Positions 53,203 to 61,801 are shown, numbered from the stretch's first letter. The stretch is DNA of 64,000 nt from Propionibacterium sp. (GCA_012517405.1 JAAYVB010000026.1:1-64000); one strand, 5' to 3'. Made by a program: numbers and translations. Notes: a model not told the origin generated them from the sequence alone.

Positions 53203-55797
53203 ATGCAGGCCGGTTCATCGGGCGCCCGCGTGATACCGGGACCGCAGTCATGGCGTATTCGCATACCCACGCACCTCATCGCAGTCCTGTCCGGCCTTGC
53301 CACACTGGTCGGCGCCGTCGCCTATCTGAAGCTGCGGCGCTGCAAAGCCGAGATGGTGCCGGAGGTGACGGCGGTGCCTGCGGGCCTGAGCGAGGCCGAG
53401 GCACGGAAACGCTACCTGCGCGGCGAGGCGAAGGCCTCGCAGCGGTCCATCATCCGCTCGGCCGAGAATATCCGCCGCGAGAGCGTCTTCACCGTCTTCC
53501 ATCTGAACCTGATCGGGCTCGCCCTGGTGCAGCTATTCCTGCTGTACGAGTGGCTCTCCGGGGTGCTGACGCTGGTCATGCTCGGGGTGAGCATCGCGAT
53601 CCGGCTGGCTCAGGAGGTGCTTGCCGTGCGCAGAGTGTCGCAGGTGTTGGAGCCGGCCAGCCTGAGGTACACCGTCGTGCGTGAAGGCCGGGCGTGCAGT
53701 CTTCCTCCCGAGCAGCTGGTGCCCGGTGACCTGCTGTTGGTCGGACCAGGAGACCAGTTCATTGCCGACGGGACATACCGGGGGCACGCGCCCATCGTGG
53801 TCGACAGCTACCCGGCCGATGGCGTCCGGGGAGCGCGGCGGATTCGTCCGGGTGGCAGCGTGCTGGCTGGCAGCTTCTGCGTCTCCGGACGCGGCAGCTA
53901 TGTTGCCGAGAAGCTGGGCCCGGACTCCCGGATGGCCCGGACGATGGCCTCGGGGCGCCGGCGGGAGGCCCGGATGAGCCCGCTGGAGTCCGTTGTCTCG
54001 CGGATCTTGCAGGTGCTGCTGATCATCGTGGTCATCTACGCGGGCCTCTACCTGGCCGAACTGAGTCGCGTCGATATCGGTGCGCCTCTGGAGGCCTTCG
54101 TGGACGCCGCCCCAGTGATCTTCAACCTTGCGCCGAGCGGGCTCTATCTGATGATCATCATCAGCTACATCGCGGGTGCCGCGGATCTGGCTCAGCATGG
54201 CGGTGTGGTCACTCGGGCACGCTCGATCGAGGCGCTCGCCGAGACCACCGTGGTCTGTTTCACCGAGGTCGGATTCCTTGCCGGCACCTCGGTGGAGTTG
54301 TCCATCGTCCGGCATGGCGACGGCGATCACCCCTCCGAATCCCGGATTCGGCAGTTGCTGGGCGATGCGGTGCACTCGACCAGTTCGACCACGCCGCTGA
54401 TGCGGGTACTGGCAGACGCTTTCGAGGGCGAACGCCGGGCAGTGCGAGCCGAGGCGCCGTTCTTCGCCTCACTCGGCTGGACGGGTTTCGTATTCGCCGA
54501 CGACGATGTGCCCGGAGTGTATGTGCTGGGCAGAAGAGCCGCGCTTGAACCCGTGTTGACCGCCGAATTGCCGGACGACGATGAGTCGGGAAGAGAACAG
54601 CTGGTCGTGGCGTACCGGCCCGATCCGGTGCCGCTGAGGGACGGCCGGGGGCGCCCGAAGCTGCCCGATGGGCTGGTACCGCTGGCCGTCTTGCGGCTGT
54701 CGTCCCGGGTGAGCGACGAGGTAATGACCGTGATCCGCGGTTTTGTGGAGGCCGGGGTCCGCGTGATGGCCTTCACCCCCGGCTCGGCCACCGATGCCCT
54801 GAACCACCTGGCCGCCCAGGGGATGCGTGCCTCCGACATCGAATACGTCCGGTCGCGCGGTGTCATCTCGCGTGACGATCTGCTGCAGTATCCGCGCTCG
54901 CAGTGGACACGCGTGGTGAGCGAGCACGCCCTGTTCGGGGGGTTCACTCCGGTGGAGGCGGGGGAGATCGTCCGGGCGCTGCGCAGCAGTGGCGAGCATG
55001 TGACCGTGGTGGGTGACGGGGTGACGGACCTTTCGGCGATGGCCGAGGCGGACGTCGCGGTTGCGCAGCCGGGCAGCACCCAGGCCGCGCTCGCGCTGGC
55101 GGACATCTACCTGCAGAACAACTCGCCGCAGGCGCTGCTGGCGATGCTGCGCCGGGGTCAGACGATCATCCAAGGCCTGCTCAACGTCATCAAGCTTGAC
55201 CTCACCATGGTGGTGGCCACCGCGACGCTCATCGTGATGGTCAGGTTCCTCAGCGTCGGTTTCCCGTACGGGTCATCGCACGATTCAGCGCTCGGCATCA
55301 TCGCGGTGACGATTCCGTCGTTGGCGCTGTCGGCCTGGTCGGGGGCCGGGCCGGTGCCCTCGGAGGGATACGGCCGGGCGATCATCCGGTTCATTCTGCC
55401 CGCAGGGCTGAGCCTGGCGCTGGTCTCGTTCGCCGTCTACGGGTACTTCTTCGAGACGTCCGGACGCATGGTCTACGCGCAGCAGGCGGTCGCCTACGTG
55501 CTCATCTACGCGGGCCTGGTGGTCGGCCTGATGACGTTGCACTCGCGCAAGATGGTGATCCTGGCGGTGGTTCTGGTGATCGTCGCGACGGTGCAGGCGG
55601 AAGTGCCGCTCACCCAGTGGTTCTTCAGGCTCGGCTGGCTGAGCAATCCCCTCCACTACGGGATCGTGATCCTCGCGGTGCTGGCCTGGCTGCTGGGCGT
55701 GCTGGCGCTGTGGAAGCTGATCGACGCTTCTGCACGGATGCACCGCACCGGCATGGTGCTGCGTGGCCGGATGACCTGGCCGATCAGGCGCGGGTGA
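53203..55797 (+). CDS. Catalytically dead P-type-ATPase-like membrane protein
   Basis: 864 residues from the ATG at 53203; GTG at 53177 is an alternative. The architecture is of a HAD-type P-type ATPase (helix pairs before and after a transduction domain, P/N domains, C-terminal helices). The phosphorylation motif DKTGTLT is replaced by TEVGFLA (T354 sits where the Asp should be, context VVCFTEVGFLAGT); TGES is replaced by PADGVRGA (about 204-211); the TGD-type motif reads FTPGSAT; the hinge GDGVND reads GDGVTD; the M4 PEGL reads PSGL. ATP-driven transport is therefore not expected. It could be a sensor, chaperone or partner of an active pump. It converges on the META gene with a 14-nt overlap. 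Confidence 0.9.
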   Translation: MQAGSSGARVIPGPQSWRIRIPTHLIAVLSGLATLVGAVAYLKLRRCKAEMVPEVTAVPAGLSEAEARKRYLRGEAKASQRSIIRSAENIRRESVFTVFHLNLIGLALVQLFLLYEWLSGVLTLVMLGVSIAIRLAQEVLAVRRVSQVLEPASLRYTVVREGRACSLPPEQLVPGDLLLVGPGDQFIADGTYRGHAPIVVDSYPADGVRGARRIRPGGSVLAGSFCVSGRGSYVAEKLGPDSRMARTMASGRRREARMSPLESVVSRILQVLLIIVVIYAGLYLAELSRVDIGAPLEAFVDAAPVIFNLAPSGLYLMIIISYIAGAADLAQHGGVVTRARSIEALAETTVVCFTEVGFLAGTSVELSIVRHGDGDHPSESRIRQLLGDAVHSTSSTTPLMRVLADAFEGERRAVRAEAPFFASLGWTGFVFADDDVPGVYVLGRRAALEPVLTAELPDDDESGREQLVVAYRPDPVPLRDGRGRPKLPDGLVPLAVLRLSSRVSDEVMTVIRGFVEAGVRVMAFTPGSATDALNHLAAQGMRASDIEYVRSRGVISRDDLLQYPRSQWTRVVSEHALFGGFTPVEAGEIVRALRSSGEHVTVVGDGVTDLSAMAEADVAVAQPGSTQAALALADIYLQNNSPQALLAMLRRGQTIIQGLLNVIKLDLTMVVATATLIVMVRFLSVGFPYGSSHDSALGIIAVTIPSLALSAWSGAGPVPSEGYGRAIIRFILPAGLSLALVSFAVYGYFFETSGRMVYAQQAVAYVLIYAGLVVGLMTLHSRKMVILAVVLVIVATVQAEVPLTQWFFRLGWLSNPLHYGIVILAVLAWLLGVLALWKLIDASARMHRTGMVLRGRMTWPIRRG

Positions 55798-56587
55798 AGT
55801 GGACGGCCAGAGCGTCGTCGGCGGTCCGCATCTCCAGGGTCGGGCCCTCGACGTGGTAGGTCGCGGCGCTCTCGAGCGCGGCCACCAGCCGGGTCTCCTG
55901 ATCCATCACGCCTTCGGGCTCGGGGCACGCCATCTGAGTGGTGGCCAGCGGTCCTAGCTCGATCGTGCCATCGGTCGTGCTGTAGCTGCCGATCACCCTG
56001 TTGCAGCCGGCGGTCCCCGACAGCTGGCCATCGGCGCCGAATTCGATGGTCGGGGTGGTGCCCTCCAAGACGCTGACGACGGCTTCTTGGCCATTGTTGT
56101 AGGCGGTGATCTGCCAGCTGGTGCCGGCGAGGTCCTGGGATTGGGCGTTGAACGTGGCCACAGCGGTTCCGTCCTGGCCTGACAGGGTCAGTCGGGTGTC
56201 CTCGACGACGAACGACGATGCGGTCTTGAGAGCTTCGAAGAAGCTGAACTCCTGGGACATGATCGGCTCATCGCACGCCATCATCGTCGAGACGATGTTG
56301 TCGGCCACATCGATCTGGGAGCCGCTGACGGTGTAGTTGCCGGCGTAGACGTTGCAGCCGCCCGAGCCGCCGATGCCGCCCTCGCTGCTGAAAGTGACCG
56401 ACGGGAACGTGCCCTCCACGGCAGGCTGGCCGTTCAGCTCGTCCAACAACCAGGTGATGCCGACCAGATCCGACGGTCCGCCCGCGTCACCGGCGGGTGT
56501 GCGATTGAACGGATCAGATGTGACGGCGCACCCGGCGAGCAGCAGCGAGAGCGTCAATACAGCGGCGGGCCAGAGTCGCTTCGTCAT
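55784..56587 (-). CDS. Lipoprotein with two META (HslJ-like) domains
   Basis: 267 residues. A lipoprotein signal (LTLSLLLAGC, lipidated Cys20) precedes two META domains (about 42-145 and 150-262), each with the pattern W...N...FSSEGGIGGSGGCNVYAGNY / FGADGQLSGTAGCNRVIGSY and MMACDEP / QMACPEP. HslJ/META proteins are linked to heat or novobiocin resistance in Gram-negatives; the role in Gram-positives is unknown. Expected on the outer face of the membrane. Confidence 0.9.
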   Translation of the reverse strand: MTKRLWPAAVLTLSLLLAGCAVTSDPFNRTPAGDAGGPSDLVGITWLLDELNGQPAVEGTFPSVTFSSEGGIGGSGGCNVYAGNYTVSGSQIDVADNIVSTMMACDEPIMSQEFSFFEALKTASSFVVEDTRLTLSGQDGTAVATFNAQSQDLAGTSWQITAYNNGQEAVVSVLEGTTPTIEFGADGQLSGTAGCNRVIGSYSTTDGTIELGPLATTQMACPEPEGVMDQETRLVAALESAATYHVEGPTLEMRTADDALAVHFTRA

Positions 56588-56638
56588 GAGATACGTCCTT
56601 CACATCCGTGTGGGTCTTGGAGATCGTGCCAATTCGCT

Positions 56639-56685
56639 AGGGCCATTTGTTCGTTGAGGCCATTGTTCGTTAGGGCCATTGTGCC
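56639..56685. repeat. 16-17-bp tandem repeat, 2.9 copies
   Basis: Units at 56639-56655, 56656-56671 and a partial at 56672-56685 share the core GGCCATTGTTCGTT. It lies 21 nt past the stop of the CinA-type gene and upstream of the META gene. Confidence 0.85.
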
Positions 56686-56706
56686 TGGTGTGTATGGAAG
56701 GCCGTA

Positions 56707-57201
56707 TCACCTTTGGCGGGGGATGGACGATTCAGCTCGACGATGGGCTTCATGCTCGCAGCGGTCGGCCAGCAGCCGAAGAGCGGCGGCGACGGTTCCG
56801 GCGAGCACCTCGGCGGGGTCGCCATCCAACTGTAGAAAGTGGTGACCCGATTCCGTCGGGCTCGCCCAGCCGAGGAAGACGGTTCCGGCCGGGTGGCCAT
56901 CGGTCGGCTCGGGCCCGCCCACCCCGGTCGTGGAGATCGCGATGTGGGCTCCCAGGAGATCGCGCGCACCGATGGCCAGCTGCTCCGCGCAGGCCGCAGA
57001 ACACGGGTCGGTGCCTTCGGGAACACCGAGCAATCTCTGCTTGACCTCCGTTGAGTAGGCGACCACGCCACCCGCGAACCACTCGCTCGCCTGATCCGCG
57101 GCACCCACCCTGCTGCACAGCAACCCACTGGTCAGCGACTCGGCGGCGGCGATCCGCAGCCCGCCCAGGCCGGCCCGGGCGATCCGGTCGACATCATCCA
57201 T
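56707..57201 (-). CDS. CinA C-terminal-type nicotinamide-nucleotide amidohydrolase
   Basis: 164 residues. A stand-alone CinA C-terminal domain (PncC): LRIAAAESLTSGLLCSRV, FAGGVVAYSTEVKQRLLGV, ISTTGVGGPEPTDGHPAGTVFLGW. The enzyme deamidates NMN to nicotinate mononucleotide in NAD recycling. The N-terminal pyrophosphatase domain of full CinA is absent, which is common. Alone on its strand, 119 nt upstream of the META gene. Confidence 0.92.
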   Translation of the reverse strand: MDDVDRIARAGLGGLRIAAAESLTSGLLCSRVGAADQASEWFAGGVVAYSTEVKQRLLGVPEGTDPCSAACAEQLAIGARDLLGAHIAISTTGVGGPEPTDGHPAGTVFLGWASPTESGHHFLQLDGDPAEVLAGTVAAALRLLADRCEHEAHRRAESSIPRQR

Positions 57202-57427
57202 GACGACGAGGCTACGGCTTCTGGCCGGCCCGGTGGGCGCATTGGTTGTGCCTACTCGAGCAATCCCGCCGAGAGCCCGCCCTGCGGGTGGGGCAATGCG
57301 TACTACCGGGCACCGCTAGCGGGATTCGGGAAACGGGACGCTATTTGAAACGGGGATTCAAAATGAGAAAGATCCGGGCGATCGTCGCCACGAAATAAGG
57401 CCTACCGCTGATCCAGTTGCCCTGAGG

Positions 57428-59011
57428 TCACCCCACCAGGACGAGCATCTGGGCCAACAGGATCTTCGCGACCATCGCCGTGGAATAGACCAGCGCATAG
57501 CCGAGCGAAACCCGGGTATCGAAGCCGGTGCGGGTGTTGGCGAATGCCAGCACCGCGGGCTGGGTGTGGCCGCCGCCGAGCTGACCCGCGAGCTGGATCC
57601 AGCCGGTCTTGTGCAGCCTGCCGGCGACCAGGAACGCCACGGCAGTGGTCGTGGTGATCGCAAAGCCCAGCACTGCGGCCTTCCAGCCCAGGTTCGACGT
57701 CATCGCGGCGCCGAATTGCAGACCGGCCTTCGTCCCCGCGTACGCCAGGAAGACCAGCATGCCGAGTGCGGACAGTGAGTTGGCAGCGGCACTCGGCATC
57801 GAGACGGGCAGGCGTCCGATATGGCCGAGCCTGCCGAAGACCAGCCCGGTGAGCAGCGTGCCGGCCGCCAGCCCCAGTGTGAAGCTGCCGGTGGGCAGCG
57901 GGATGGGGATGATGCCGATGACGATGCCGATCACCAGGCCAAGTGCCAGGCCGGAGGGGTTGATGTCGGAGAAGCCACGTTCGGAATCGCCGAGGTGGGC
58001 GCGCAGCGGTGCCAGCTGGTCTCTGGGCGCGACGACCCGCGGCCGATCGCCCATTTGGACGACGAAGTCGGGGCTGGCGATCATGTCGACGTCTCCGCGC
58101 CGGACGCGGGAGACATGCGCCCCGAATTGCTCGGCGAGACCGAGTTCGTCGATGCGACGTCCGGCGAGTTTGGCCGATGACAGCGTCGCGCGCACGGAGT
58201 CGAGATAGGTGCGGTCGCTGATGATGTCGACCGACGAGGCGTGGCCGAGCTTGCCGGTCACTGCGGCGAGGGCGTCGTGCGGGCCGATGACGGAGACCAG
58301 GTCGCCCTTGTGCAGCCTCTCGTCCGGGGCGGCAACGACAGTCGGCTCATTCTCGTGCTGGACGCGTGAGACAGTGACCGAACCTGGACTGTGCTCCAGC
58401 AGCTCGGCCACGGTGAGATCGGAGTCGTCGTCCACCCGGATGGTGCGCTGTTCCAGCGGCGGTGCGGTGGCTGATTTCGATTCGCGATTGCCCATCTGGA
58501 TGGCCCAGGCGGCAGCGAGCATCATGCCGATGACGCCCCACAGATAGCTGATCGAGTATCCGACGGCCGGAAGCTCGGCGTCGCCGGCGGCTTGGCTGGC
58601 CGCGGCCAGCGAGGGTGTGTTGTTGAGCGCGCCCGCGAATGTTCCGGCTATCAGAGGATTGGGTAACCCGAGGATGCGTCCGAGGCCGCCGGCTACCAGG
58701 GCTGCCAACGCGAGGCATGCCACGGTGCTCAGCATCACCGGCCAGCCCCGGCGCAGCGAGCCGAAGAAGTTCGGCCCGGAGATGATGCCCACCGTGTAGG
58801 TGAAGATGATGAGACCGAAACTGCCGAGCACTTCGGGGATGGTCAACTCCACTCCGTTGCTCACACCCCAGGCGGTCAATCCGATGGCGGTGAACAGCAC
58901 CGCCGCAGGTCCGAGCGTGGCGCCGGCGATCTTGATCTGGCCGAGCAGCGAGCCCACCACCACCAGCAGGGTGAGAAGAAGCAATGGACAAGACTCGAGA
59001 ATCTCGAACAT
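57428..59011 (-). CDS. AspT/YidE-YbjL family transporter
   Basis: 527 residues. Two homologous five-helix AspT-YidE-YbjL halves (LLLTLLVVVGSLLGQIKIAGATLGPAAVLFTAIGLTAW...; IPLPTGSFTLGLAAGTLLTGLVFGRLG...) flank a cytoplasmic region with two TrkA_C/RCK-C domains (about 205-285 and 288-360). AspT exchanges aspartate for alanine; the substrates of other members are unknown. GGAGG lies 6 nt before the ATG. The leader carries a cobalamin riboswitch (59128-59290), so expression is expected to fall when B12 is plentiful. That ties the carrier to cobalamin, cobalt, a B12-dependent pathway or its B12-free alternative. Confidence 0.92.
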   Translation of the reverse strand: MFEILESCPLLLLTLLVVVGSLLGQIKIAGATLGPAAVLFTAIGLTAWGVSNGVELTIPEVLGSFGLIIFTYTVGIISGPNFFGSLRRGWPVMLSTVACLALAALVAGGLGRILGLPNPLIAGTFAGALNNTPSLAAASQAAGDAELPAVGYSISYLWGVIGMMLAAAWAIQMGNRESKSATAPPLEQRTIRVDDDSDLTVAELLEHSPGSVTVSRVQHENEPTVVAAPDERLHKGDLVSVIGPHDALAAVTGKLGHASSVDIISDRTYLDSVRATLSSAKLAGRRIDELGLAEQFGAHVSRVRRGDVDMIASPDFVVQMGDRPRVVAPRDQLAPLRAHLGDSERGFSDINPSGLALGLVIGIVIGIIPIPLPTGSFTLGLAAGTLLTGLVFGRLGHIGRLPVSMPSAAANSLSALGMLVFLAYAGTKAGLQFGAAMTSNLGWKAAVLGFAITTTTAVAFLVAGRLHKTGWIQLAGQLGGGHTQPAVLAFANTRTGFDTRVSLGYALVYSTAMVAKILLAQMLVLVG

Positions 59012-59034
59012 CGATGGCCTCCGGTGTCCAGGTT

Positions 59035-59109
59035 CTAGTGATCAGCGAGATCGAGGAAGGTGGCGGGTGTGGGTGAAGAAAGAGGTGCGGGGGATGGCGT
59101 CGGGTTCAT
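59035..59109 (-). CDS. Short leader ORF between riboswitch and transporter
   Basis: 24 codons plus TAG, beginning MNPTPSPAP and ending DLADH. An AGAGGAA ribosome site (59115-59121 on the complement) lies 5 nt before the ATG, better than many genes here. The peptide is Pro/Ser/Thr-rich with no recognised motif. It starts about 20 nt past the riboswitch core and ends 23 nt before the transporter start, so it may couple riboswitch control to translation, or it may be chance. Confidence 0.4.
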   Translation of the reverse strand: MNPTPSPAPLSSPTPATFLDLADH

Positions 59110-59127
59110 AAGGGTTCCTCTTGCTCG

Positions 59128-59290
59128 AAGGACGACCGAGGCAGCAGGCGGTCTGACTCATCGTCGGTTCTCGACGCTTCACAGTTGCGGCACAGTGTGG
59201 TGTCTCACCACGTTTCCCTGCTTTGGCCCGGGATCCGAACCCCGGTGCCTCGTGCTCCGGTTGCCCGGTGCGAGTTGAACTATACGGCCA
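59128..59290 (-). promoter_or_regulatory. Cobalamin (adenosylcobalamin) riboswitch
   Basis: On the - strand the conserved core appears in order: AAAGCAGGGAAACGTGGTG (59207-59225 on the complement), CCGCAACTGTGAAG (59177-59190), and GATGAGTCAGACCGCC (about 59147-59162). These match the RF00174-type pattern AA..AGGGAA..GGTG, CCGCAACTGT, and AGTCAG.A/CC. The P6-like stem GTGGTG/CACCAC and a GC stem near the 5' end are visible. The segment between CTGTGAAG and GAGTCAG is short, as in compact variants lacking the long P10-P11 arm. It lies about 117 nt upstream of the AspT-type gene. Confidence 0.85.
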
Positions 59291-59345
59291 ACAATCGGGC
59301 TCGGGCTAGTGCTTATCCGCAAATCAGGACGGATACTGGCCGCCG

Positions 59346-60647
59346 TCAGGTCGCCGGCGTCCCTGTGGTGATGGCTAGCCGCTCGAGCGCGCTCGCCTCG
59401 TGCTGGTGTCCGAGGGTCTCATATCCGATCACGACGACGAACGGTGCCGCAGCCACCGCCAGCAGCGCGACGCCCAACGATGCGCCGAGGGCCACGAGCG
59501 CCACTGCAAGGATCAGGAAGGCCAGCGTCCCAGCAACGAGCGCGTAATGGAAGCGGTCGATCTCGCGGACGAGAACCGAGTAGAGGACGAAGACGGCCAC
59601 CACGAACACGAAGACCGAAACCACCGTCGCGACCAAGGCCGAAACCGGGCCGATTGCGGCGCCCCCCTCGGTGACGTAAGCGGCAAGGTGCAACGCCGCA
59701 CCCATCGCAACGATCGAGGTGAAGACCAACACGTGGAAGTAGCTCCAGAACTTGCCCAGCTGGCGGCGGCGCTCGAGGACGAACGCAGACGGCACGATGA
59801 AATAGACCCACCATGACCCCAGCGTCAGTGCAGTTCCGGCGACCACGATCAGCGCCGCTTCGGCGCTCCAGCCGTTGCGCTCGACCACCGCTGAGACCGC
59901 CGCAATCGTGCCGGACACGGCTTCACCGAGGGCGATGATGGCCAGCAAACCGAACCGTTCGGCGACATGATGTGCGTGCCAGGGTATGCCACCCCTCAGG
60001 CGGTCAACGGCGATAGGAGCGCCGAGGTCCGCTGCCAACACGAGGACCGGCGCGAACGGGCTCCAGGGGGCATCGCGTAGCGCGAGGAGCGTAATCCAGC
60101 CAACCTGTGCCAGAAAGACACTGATCGCCATCGTCACAGTCGCCCGTCGCCGCAGCGGATCCTGCCGGGCCGCGCGGAGCCATTGGGCAACCAGTGCAAC
60201 TCGGATGGCCACGTAGCCAATGACCATCAGGTCGTTACCGGCTGTTGTCGCCTCATCGATCGAGCGGAACATCGGCGCCAAGCCGAGGGCGAGCACCAGG
60301 GCACCGACCATTTCTGCCATCGTCAACAGCCGACACAGCCAGTCATCAGTGTCATATGCCGACGCGAACCATGTGCAGTTGAGCCACGCCCAGTACAAGG
60401 CGAACATCGCAATCCCGAGCCCGCCCAGCGCGGTCCCCCAATGCGCCTCGGCAGCGTAGTGCGACGCCTGGTCCGCTGCCATGCTGAACCCGGCAACGAA
60501 CGTCAGGTCGAACAGTAGTTCCAGCGGGGTCGCGACGCGATTCCGCTCCAGGGGATCGCGCCCACGCATCGGCCGCAGCCCGTGGCTCAAGATGGCTGGC
60601 GTCGGCACAACGTGGACGCCGACGTCGTCTGCCTGGTCGGGTTCCAT
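59346..60647 (-). CDS. Low-temperature-requirement protein A family (LtrA)
   Basis: 433 residues from the ATG at 60647, set by AGAGGA 7 nt upstream. About 12 membrane helices; LtrA marks are ATPLELLFDLTFVAGFSMAADQ, HHVAERFGLLAIIALGEAVSGT and the Trp-rich WWVYFIVPSAFVLERRRQ. LtrA was named for Listeria growth in the cold; the biochemical activity is unknown. Its end is 56 nt from the riboswitch region, and a strong hairpin separates it from the PTS gene upstream. Confidence 0.9.
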   Translation of the reverse strand: MEPDQADDVGVHVVPTPAILSHGLRPMRGRDPLERNRVATPLELLFDLTFVAGFSMAADQASHYAAEAHWGTALGGLGIAMFALYWAWLNCTWFASAYDTDDWLCRLLTMAEMVGALVLALGLAPMFRSIDEATTAGNDLMVIGYVAIRVALVAQWLRAARQDPLRRRATVTMAISVFLAQVGWITLLALRDAPWSPFAPVLVLAADLGAPIAVDRLRGGIPWHAHHVAERFGLLAIIALGEAVSGTIAAVSAVVERNGWSAEAALIVVAGTALTLGSWWVYFIVPSAFVLERRRQLGKFWSYFHVLVFTSIVAMGAALHLAAYVTEGGAAIGPVSALVATVVSVFVFVVAVFVLYSVLVREIDRFHYALVAGTLAFLILAVALVALGASLGVALLAVAAAPFVVVIGYETLGHQHEASALERLAITTGTPAT

Positions 60648-60705
60648 CGCTTTCCTCTGGGTGGCTTGTCGGGGATACTGCGCGGTCGTGGGGTTGCCGG
60701 CCCGT

Positions 60706-60747
60706 GCAGGTGGGTCGTCGCGGTTCTTCACCCGGCGACCCACCTGC
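60706..60747. terminator. Perfect 12-bp hairpin after the PTS gene
   Basis: GCAGGTGGGTCG (60706-60717) pairs with CGACCCACCTGC (60736-60747) around an 18-nt loop, 9 nt beyond the EIIA stop and upstream of ltrA on the same strand. No U-tract. Confidence 0.75.
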
Positions 60748-60756
60748 GGGCTGTAG

Positions 60757-61218
60757 CTACCGGGTTGTTGCCGCCAGCGCCGGCGCGATCACTTCCGCGA
60801 CCTCCTCGGGGCTTGCGGTCAGCAGGGTCTGGTAGGTCCCGTCCTGCTGCAGGAGGCCAAGCATGGTGGCGAGCAGGCCTACCTGGTTCTCCGCGTCCGT
60901 GACCAGAGGCCATACCGTCAACCTGACTTCCAGCGTGCGGGCCGGGTCGTCCATCGCCTGGAATTCCACGGCGCGGTCGTTGCGGCATACGACGAGGCCC
61001 GGGGTCCGGACATGTTCTGGGTCGATGTGCGGAATCGCGATACGAAACCTCCCGAAGTCGACCCCGGTAGGGAACGTCGTTTCCCGGTCCAGGAGTGCGG
61101 GCAGAAAGCTTTCACCCACGAGCGCCTTGGCACGTAGTTCTCCGGCCACATGGGCCATCAGCGATTCGCGGCTGCTTTCGTGCGCATCGATCACGGTCAG
61201 TACTGGCTGGTCAGGCAT
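60757..61218 (-). CDS. PTS EIIA component, fructose/galactitol type
   Basis: 153 residues. EIIA type 2 fold with the phosphoryl-accepting His64 in FRIAIPHIDPEHV, preceded by LLDRETTFPTGVDFG. This resembles galactitol EIIA more than mannitol EIIA. No EIIB or EIIC is in the window. It overlaps the upstream membrane-protein gene by 8 nt and faces the SorC operon, which suggests polyol uptake completed by genes elsewhere, or a regulatory EIIA. Confidence 0.88.
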   Translation of the reverse strand: MPDQPVLTVIDAHESSRESLMAHVAGELRAKALVGESFLPALLDRETTFPTGVDFGRFRIAIPHIDPEHVRTPGLVVCRNDRAVEFQAMDDPARTLEVRLTVWPLVTDAENQVGLLATMLGLLQQDGTYQTLLTASPEEVAEVIAPALAATTR

Positions 61219-61624
61219 GGCTGCGTGTCCTTCGTCGAGTTGGTTCGCGGAAGCCGAGCGTGTGGTCCCGCAAGCTGTTCACCTGGCGCTCGTTGACGCC
61301 GAGCGAGGCGGCCAGCTGCGCGGCATCGCTGCGGATCCATAGGCCGGCGTGCGCCGGCATCCACGTCCGGTCGTCGGCCACCCGTGCGACTACCGGTTCG
61401 AGCTGTTCGACAAGGTCGGTCGGGGACATCCGGTATGCACGGTTGCCCAGCTTCTTCAGATGAGTGGTGATCGCGGCCAACGCTGCGGAGTTAGTGCGCT
61501 GGCCGATGAATATCGTCGCCATCCAGGCCAGCAGAGGCAGCACGATCAGTCCGAAGTGATCGGAGTAGAAGGTGGTGAAGTCTCGCCACCAGGGGATCAG
61601 GGTGTCCAGCCAGGCCTCGATCAT
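61211..61624 (-). CDS. Membrane-anchored protein with HTH-like end, unknown
   Basis: 137 residues from an ATG with GGAGG 8 nt upstream. One membrane helix (FGLIVLPLLAWMATIFIG, about 25-42) is followed by a basic linker and a roughly 80-residue soluble domain; the end (DAAQLAASLGVNERQVNSLRDHTLGF) looks like a helix-turn-helix. No family recognised. First gene of the unit with the PTS EIIA. Confidence 0.65.
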   Translation of the reverse strand: MIEAWLDTLIPWWRDFTTFYSDHFGLIVLPLLAWMATIFIGQRTNSAALAAITTHLKKLGNRAYRMSPTDLVEQLEPVVARVADDRTWMPAHAGLWIRSDAAQLAASLGVNERQVNSLRDHTLGFREPTRRRTRSHA

Positions 61625-61801
61625 GCTGGTGCCTCCGTTGGTATGGGTGCCTGCGTTGGCGTGAGTGTCTCCGTGGACGCGGGCTCGTCCTCGGTGATGT
61701 ACAGGTGCTTGTCGTCGGTGCCCGCATCCGTGCGGCAGCCGGACCCAGGACGAAGCTAAAATCCTCGGCACAACTCGAGTCAATGGAGCGCACCTGCGCA
61801 G

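Noticed and set aside
59224-59290. A tRNA-like segment on the - strand (TATAGTTCAAC and GGTTCGGATCC)
   Set aside because: No usable anticodon arm, a mismatched T-stem and no pairing D-arm. The segment continues straight into the conserved cobalamin riboswitch core, which explains it better.
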